Source of the DNA: Lichenostomus cassidix
Lineage: Eukaryota > Chordata > Aves > Passeriformes > Meliphagidae
Direction of reading: 5' to 3'
DNA length: 64,000 nt
NCBI GenBank assembly: GCA_008360975.2
Contig: CM039189.1
Span: 9,242,056-9,306,055 of the forward strand
Shown here: piece after piece, positions 59,551 to 64,000 of the stretch
How positions within the stretch are numbered: the stretch's first letter is position 1
How the letters are laid out: each line of letters opens with the position of its first letter
Program-made: the position numbers and the translations under genes
The notes under the pieces: model-generated
Database searches by the model: none
The model's input: only the letters and a program-made list of their open reading frames with translations
Told to the model about the DNA's origin: nothing

Positions 59551-60393
59551 ACGGGGCCGGTGTCACATCCACTTAGTTGGCTCCGAAAATCCCTTGCCCT
59601 GACACCTTGTTAAATACCCACCAGGGGTCACAGTTCCTGGGATTCTTTTTCCTGCTTTTCCTTTACCCCGCTGAGACGTTTCGGTTGGCAGGAGCTCTCC
59701 CCCCGCTATTAGGTATCTTTCGGGGAACAAGAAACCTAGATCACTTACAAATTAATTTGGAGTTAAACCTACAGAAAATGAGAAACATGCTGCTTTGCAG
59801 GAGAGAGTGCTTGGCCAGCGATCAAGAAAAATACATCCAAACCGCCCGATGCGGCGGCTCGGCCGCGGCCGGGAATGGGGGCTGCGCGCTCAAGGTAGCC
59901 GGCAGCTGTATTCGGGTGCACCTTAATGGAGCTGAGGCCTCTCCTCCCAGTTAAAAGGGAGAAAAAGGGAGTACCAGCTTCCCAGCATGTGGAGAACTTG
60001 GGGAAGGCTGGTATGAGGTGCAGCACCGCAGCACGGGAGGGTCTGCCTGCTCCAGCACCTTTGCCAGCGGGATGGGGACCAGCCACCCCATGGCATGTGG
60101 ATACCTTTGCACCAGCATTTCCCCATCACTGCATCCCAGGGGCACGGCAGCTCCTGCCAGGGCTGGTTCCCGAGGCGGGGGAGGATGCCATGTCCCCTCA
60201 TCCCACGGCGCCTTGTGCCAGCTCTCTGGCTAGCAAGGTGCAGTTGGACAAGGGAGTGCGGAGCGACGCAGAGGATCCCGAGCGCTTTGGCAGGCGGGTG
60301 GGAGCAGCCCCCTGTGCCAGGCGCTCCCGGAGGGTCACGGGTGCGCGTTTGGCCGCCACCGCGCATTGTGTCTGCGGCGCGAGCGGCTGTGCC

Positions 60394-60422
60394 GGGAGGG
60401 GGCCGTGCGGGGGAGGCCGGGG
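60394..60422 (+). other. G-quadruplex motif
   Basis: G-runs at 60394-60396, 60398-60402, 60409-60413 and 60419-60422 are separated by loops of 1, 6 and 5 nt, which satisfies the usual G3+N1-7 rule. It sits inside CpG island 2. Confidence 0.75.
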
Positions 60423-60436
60423 CGGCGGAAGAGCAG

Positions 60437-60447
60437 TGATAAGATAA
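60437..60447 (+). promoter_or_regulatory. Overlapping GATA-factor sites
   Basis: TGATAAGATAA contains two WGATAR matches (60437-60442 and 60442-60447) at the edge of CpG island 2. An AT-rich 14-mer within a stretch of nearly pure G/C is conspicuous. Function not shown. Confidence 0.3.
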
Positions 60448-61861
60448 AAGGTCTGCTTTCCCATGCCGAGGAGCCGGGAGGGGGGAACGCGGGGCGAGCG
60501 GCGAGGCCACCCAGGTTTCAAGCACTCGGCCTCGGCGCCTGACCCCGGCACATTCAGAGAGCACTTCCTAAATTTGTCTCCTGTGTTCCTGACTCACAAG
60601 CAATTTCCTCACCCATAAAACGGCGTCGGCATGAAAGGACTGGCCGGGACACCAATTACTTGTCACCGTTTTACCACCCCGCTGCTCACCAGTTTGCAGC
60701 CCCCGGCAGTGCCTGGCCAAGATCTGCCCCCTCCTCATGGAGCCCCTCTGCCCAGGGGGACATGGCAGTCGGGGTCCCCTGTGCCGGAAGGTACAGCACA
60801 GCACAGGGATCCCCTGGCGATCCTGCACCTGACGATGCCCCCAGGCAGAACCATCCCGTGTCTCCAGTGCTCCTGGTCATCGCGAAGGAATCACCCAGCC
60901 CAGCCTGCAATCAGGGAGACATCTACCATCCCCAGGCTCCTCAGCCCTGCTCGTCCCTGTGCCGGTACTGGTATTAAAGATGCTCCTACGTGTCTGCATT
61001 GGGGGAAGCAAGGCTCCATCATCACAACCGTGGTGGCACCGTGCTCAGTGCTGAGCATAGCCAATGGTCCTGACACAAAGCCCATGGATCCATGGTGGCA
61101 CAGAGCATAGCCATCCGAGTGTCTCCGTACCCTGCCTTGTCCCTGCTCCCTGTGCCTCTGTGCCACCTCATCTGTCTCTCCCTGGTCCCCAGTGCCATGC
61201 CCAGTGCTGTCACATGCCCAGCTGCTCCTGTGCTTAGGGGATGAGGAGGAGCACAGACTGGTGCAGAAGGGCAGGGAGTTGTGGGGGTCTCAGAAGGGTC
61301 TGAGCACAGCCAGGACTTCTGGGAAGCCCCCATCTGCCTCCTGGGAGTGGGGAGATGCTGTGCAGCTGTGGCTGCAGCCCTACCTTCCCCAGCAGAAGTT
61401 ACCCACTGTCCCCGCAGAAAATCGCTCCAGCTCCGTGCCGGCAGTGGGCGAGGTTTGCCCAGGGCCTGGCGAGCGCCACGGCGGCTGCTAAACGGGTTTT
61501 ATGGTGGGATTTAGGGACTTTTCTGCTGGGTAATTGATTTGCCCAGGCAGTAAAAGATCAAGGCAGGGGTTCAGACGGTGGCTCCCGGCATCTGCCCACC
61601 GAGCAGGCCAGGGCACGGGTGGCTCGGGGCATGGCTGGGGCCAGCGGTTCCCAATGCCACAATGCACAGCGTGGGGTGCCACAACCCCACAGTGATGGTG
61701 TGGGTGCTACGGTTCCATCCAGGAGCTCCCTTGCAGCACACACCCGCTCCTGCATCCTCGCATCCCCCTCCCCAACCCCACCACAAAACAGCCCCCAAAG
61801 GAGACAAAAGGGGCTGTTTGGGGACCTGCCACCTGCTAGTCCCCATCCTACAATACCGCAG

Positions 61862-61955
61862 TAAAGAGGCACCAAACAAAGGCCTTAAAATCCTAAAGGG
61901 GCCCATTCATTAGGGTGACAAAGGGGGAAAGAACTACATTATCATAATTAATCCC
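61862..61955. promoter_or_regulatory. Candidate conserved non-coding element
   Basis: The AT-rich run aaagaggcaccaaacaaagg, then cccattcattagggtgacaa and acattatcataattaatccc, sits inside GC-rich DNA. It holds TAAT cores and a TCATAATTA homeobox-type site. Inference from composition only. Confidence 0.28.
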
Positions 61956-62398
61956 GGTGCTGGCGGTGGGTGGCAGGGCTCTCTGTCTTCCAAGGTGGTG
62001 TGGGGACGGCCGGTGTCACCACGTCCACACGCTATTGTGCGCTGTGGCCTTGCGGGGCTTAGGCGGGTTTTAAGCTCTGTAAACACCACAGGACCCCCGC
62101 CACGGCTACCAGGGATGCCGTCCTTCCCCCCAGCCCCTCCCCAGCCCCGGCTGTTTGTCTTTTTGCTGCAGACCCCCCCAAAATCCCAGAGTTGGGATGG
62201 GTCCACTGTGCTCCCTCAGTGCACCTGCCCCCAAGACTGCTGGGGAGTGGGGAAGAGCTCGGAGCCCTAGGTTCTGCTGGTGGTACTGGTATGGGAGCTT
62301 GCTGCCCATATTCCATGTCGTATTTCCCATGGAGAGTTACTCAGGTGTGATGTAGCAGGGAGTGCTCAGGCTTTCCCTCGCCTCGGAGATGGGGCTTT

Positions 62399-62423
62399 AT
62401 CCCATCCCATCCCATCCTATCCC
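62399..62423. repeat. (CCCAT)n pentanucleotide repeat, about 5 units
   Basis: Three perfect cccat units followed by cctat, preceded by a partial unit. Confidence 0.85.
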
Positions 62424-63284
62424 TGCTATCTTACCCCTGTTTGGGAGGACAAGGTGGACTCTGACCTATGGACCAGCTGGTGGCTGTTCCCTGCTGTTTG
62501 AGAGGCACAGGGAAACTGAGGCACGGTGTGGCACACAGAGATGCATGGGGGTTTTAAGGCATGTTAACACTCTGTCTGCAATACCTTCTGGTGAATGCTG
62601 CCTCCTTTCTCCATCCCTTGGGACACAGCATCCTTTGGGATACACACGGTACTGGCTGAGGAAGCAATGGGGCAGGGGACACACTGACACTGCCTGTCTA
62701 TCTATGGGGCTCTCCCTGCACCCCCAGCTCTCTGGCCACCCCGATGGGGTTCCAGTTCTGGGTGCTGTGCAGCCCTGGGGTCCCTGAGAGGCTGTGCCTG
62801 GCTCCGGGCCGTGGCCAGCGGGCTGTGCCGGTGGTTGGAAGAGCACCATCTGGTTTCCAACTAACTAACGCCCGGCTCTGGCTCCCGGCAGAGGAGTTGC
62901 TGCTGCGGCGGCGGCTGTTTACAGCGTGCTGAGGCTCTGGCATGTCCCTGCCAAGTCGCCTCTGCTTCTCCCCCCGGCCGCGGGGCTCTGGGGCTGCATG
63001 GTGGCCGTGCAAAGCCCGGTTCCACGCCCCAGCTCTGCCCAGTCTCTGCTTGCCCGGAGGATGCTGCTGCCCACCGAGGCTGTTGTCCTGGGCTGCCCTT
63101 CCTGAGGAGTGCTCGCTGTGGCGGGGCTCCTGCCACGGGGATTTTCCCATCTCCTTTGCTCAACGGGGTGGGACACGCAGTGTGGGGACAGGGTGTACTC
63201 CCCGGACACTCCATCCTCTCTGTGGGTGCCCTGTGCTTCCCAGCTCCCACCGCATCCTGCCAGCTCACCCCGGCATCTCCCTGA

Positions 63285-63316
63285 GGCGGGGGCGAGGGGC
63301 GAGGGGCGAGGGTGGG
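63285..63316 (+). repeat. GGGGCGA tandem repeat and G-quadruplex motif
   Basis: The 7-bp unit gaggggc/ggggcga recurs three times and provides five G-runs of 3-5 (63288-63316) with loops of 1-3 nt, a very strong quadruplex candidate on the + strand. Confidence 0.85.
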
Positions 63317-63394
63317 CAGAGCCCCGGGTGGCCCCTGAGCGGGGCTCCCGCAGCCACCAGTGCCACAGAGACACTGCGCAGGGTGGGGGCTGCA

Positions 63395-63550
63395 CGGAGC
63401 CATTTGCCTTTAATTGAATTTATTTGTTACAACCCCAAACAATGTAAAGCAGGCTTCTCCCAGGCTCCAGCTGCCTGCCTGCCCATTAAAATACCATCTA
63501 GAACAGCAAATCCCCCCTCCCGCCTTGATATAAAACAGCCGGTCAGCAAG
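63395..63550. promoter_or_regulatory. Candidate conserved non-coding element
   Basis: The block atttgcctttaattgaattt, gttacaaccccaaacaatgt, cccattaaaataccatctag and cttgatataaaacagccggt is AT-rich with homeobox- and MEF2-like cores, bordered by GC-rich DNA on both sides. Inference from composition only. Confidence 0.28.
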
Positions 63551-64000
63551 AAGCGGCAAGAGAAGTCTCCCTGCGTGCGAGCCGAGCCCCTGCTCCCCAT
63601 CCTGCTCCCCCAAGGCCGGTGGCCTGCGGGGCTCCCAGTCGCCTTCCGGGTGGCTCTGGGGGAAATCAGTGCCCTGCAGGGAGACCCAAAGCTCATCTCT
63701 GTGGCGTCAGGGCAGGGCAGGCTGAGCCTCGTCCTGCCCACAGGCGTTTTCCAGTTGGGTTTTCAATCCTCACTGGCGTGGCAGGGTCTGGCCCTGTCAT
63801 TGGCATTGTCACTACTGCTGCAAAGCTTGGGATCCCCAAATCAGCTGCCCTCCTGCCAAGCCCTATGGCTTCTTGCTTGGGGCGCAAGTCACCACGCTGT
63901 GAGGGTGCTGCCAGAGCACACAGGTCCTGAGGAACTGTTGGTTCCTGGGGACCACAGTGGCAGCGGATGAGCGGTGGAACAGGGGTGTGTGGTGTGGAGC

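Larger units (their letters stand above)
60240..60570. promoter_or_regulatory. CpG island 2
   Basis: About 33 CpGs in 300 bp, observed/expected near 0.8-0.9 by hand count. It holds a G-quadruplex motif (60394-60422) and two overlapping GATA sites in gtgataagataaaa (60437-60447). The associated transcript is unknown. Confidence 0.6.
60571..64000. other. GC-rich intergenic tail, no gene recognised
   Basis: GC-rich sequence with high CpG content in places and small AT-rich islands (61485-61560, 61862-61955, 63395-63550). Long open frames occur on both strands, including one of 342 codons at 62942-63970 +, but they run through the non-coding islands and show no family. A pentanucleotide repeat and a G-quadruplex are annotated separately. 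No PTCH2 coding sequence was seen. Confidence 0.6.

Noticed and set aside
62500..62530. Possible MIR fragment (cagggaaactgaggcac, antisense).
   Set aside because: Only about 17 matching bases, too short to support a repeat call.
62942..63970. Plus-strand open frame of 342 codons at the window edge.
   Set aside because: No family match by eye. It passes through a G-quadruplex repeat and an AT-rich candidate non-coding element, and the opposite strand is also open.
57000..64000. First exon of PTCH2, expected by synteny.
   Set aside because: No stretch resembling the conserved N-terminal patched sequence (such as APLWLRA-F) was seen on either strand.

Overview
This is a stretch of a vertebrate nuclear genome, almost certainly a bird. 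The evidence is one gene spread over many short GT-AG exons, CR1-type LINE tails (the dominant avian retroposon) in both orientations, very few young SINEs, and a sharp change from AT-rich introns to a GC- and CpG-rich tail. No prokaryotic, viral-gene or CRISPR content was seen.

One protein-coding gene is recognisable: EIF2B3, the gamma subunit of the guanine-nucleotide exchange factor eIF2B, on the + strand. The window holds its last seven coding exons (4014-4103, 22899-23029, 23661-23854, 27788-27865, 28575-28723, 42418-42521, 52881-52933). They join in one frame across canonical splice sites with consistent phases (2, 1, 0, 0, 2, 1). Together they encode about 265 residues, roughly residues 188-452 of the mammalian protein: the end of the nucleotidyltransferase-like domain, a charged linker and the whole C-terminal left-handed beta-helix. 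The stop codon is at 52931-52933 and the 3'UTR is short, with AATAAA at 53078-53083. The N-terminal exons lie upstream of the window.

About 75% of the window is intron. The introns carry CR1 fragments (13499-13940, 32650-33088, 43663-43790, 45135-45420), a MIR-like SINE (23405-23505, with a second at 50535-50640), an L2-like LINE relic (about 26985-27310) and a complete 262-bp solo retroviral LTR at 13061-13322 with perfect 6-bp target duplications. Several intronic blocks have enhancer-like motif content. The clearest is a SOX-POU composite site at 49509-49523.

From about 53.1 kb to the end no exon could be recognised. The tail contains two CpG islands (about 58.9-59.55 kb and 60.24-60.57 kb), two strong G-quadruplex motifs, and short AT-rich homeobox-like islands inside GC-rich DNA, which look like candidate regulatory elements. 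From conserved amniote synteny the next gene on this strand would be PTCH2. I see none of its coding sequence, so the tail is best described as the EIF2B3 3' flank and a candidate upstream regulatory region of the next gene.

I did not find a convincing undescribed biological system. The findings are mainly the solo LTR, candidate regulatory motifs, and unexplained CpG islands.
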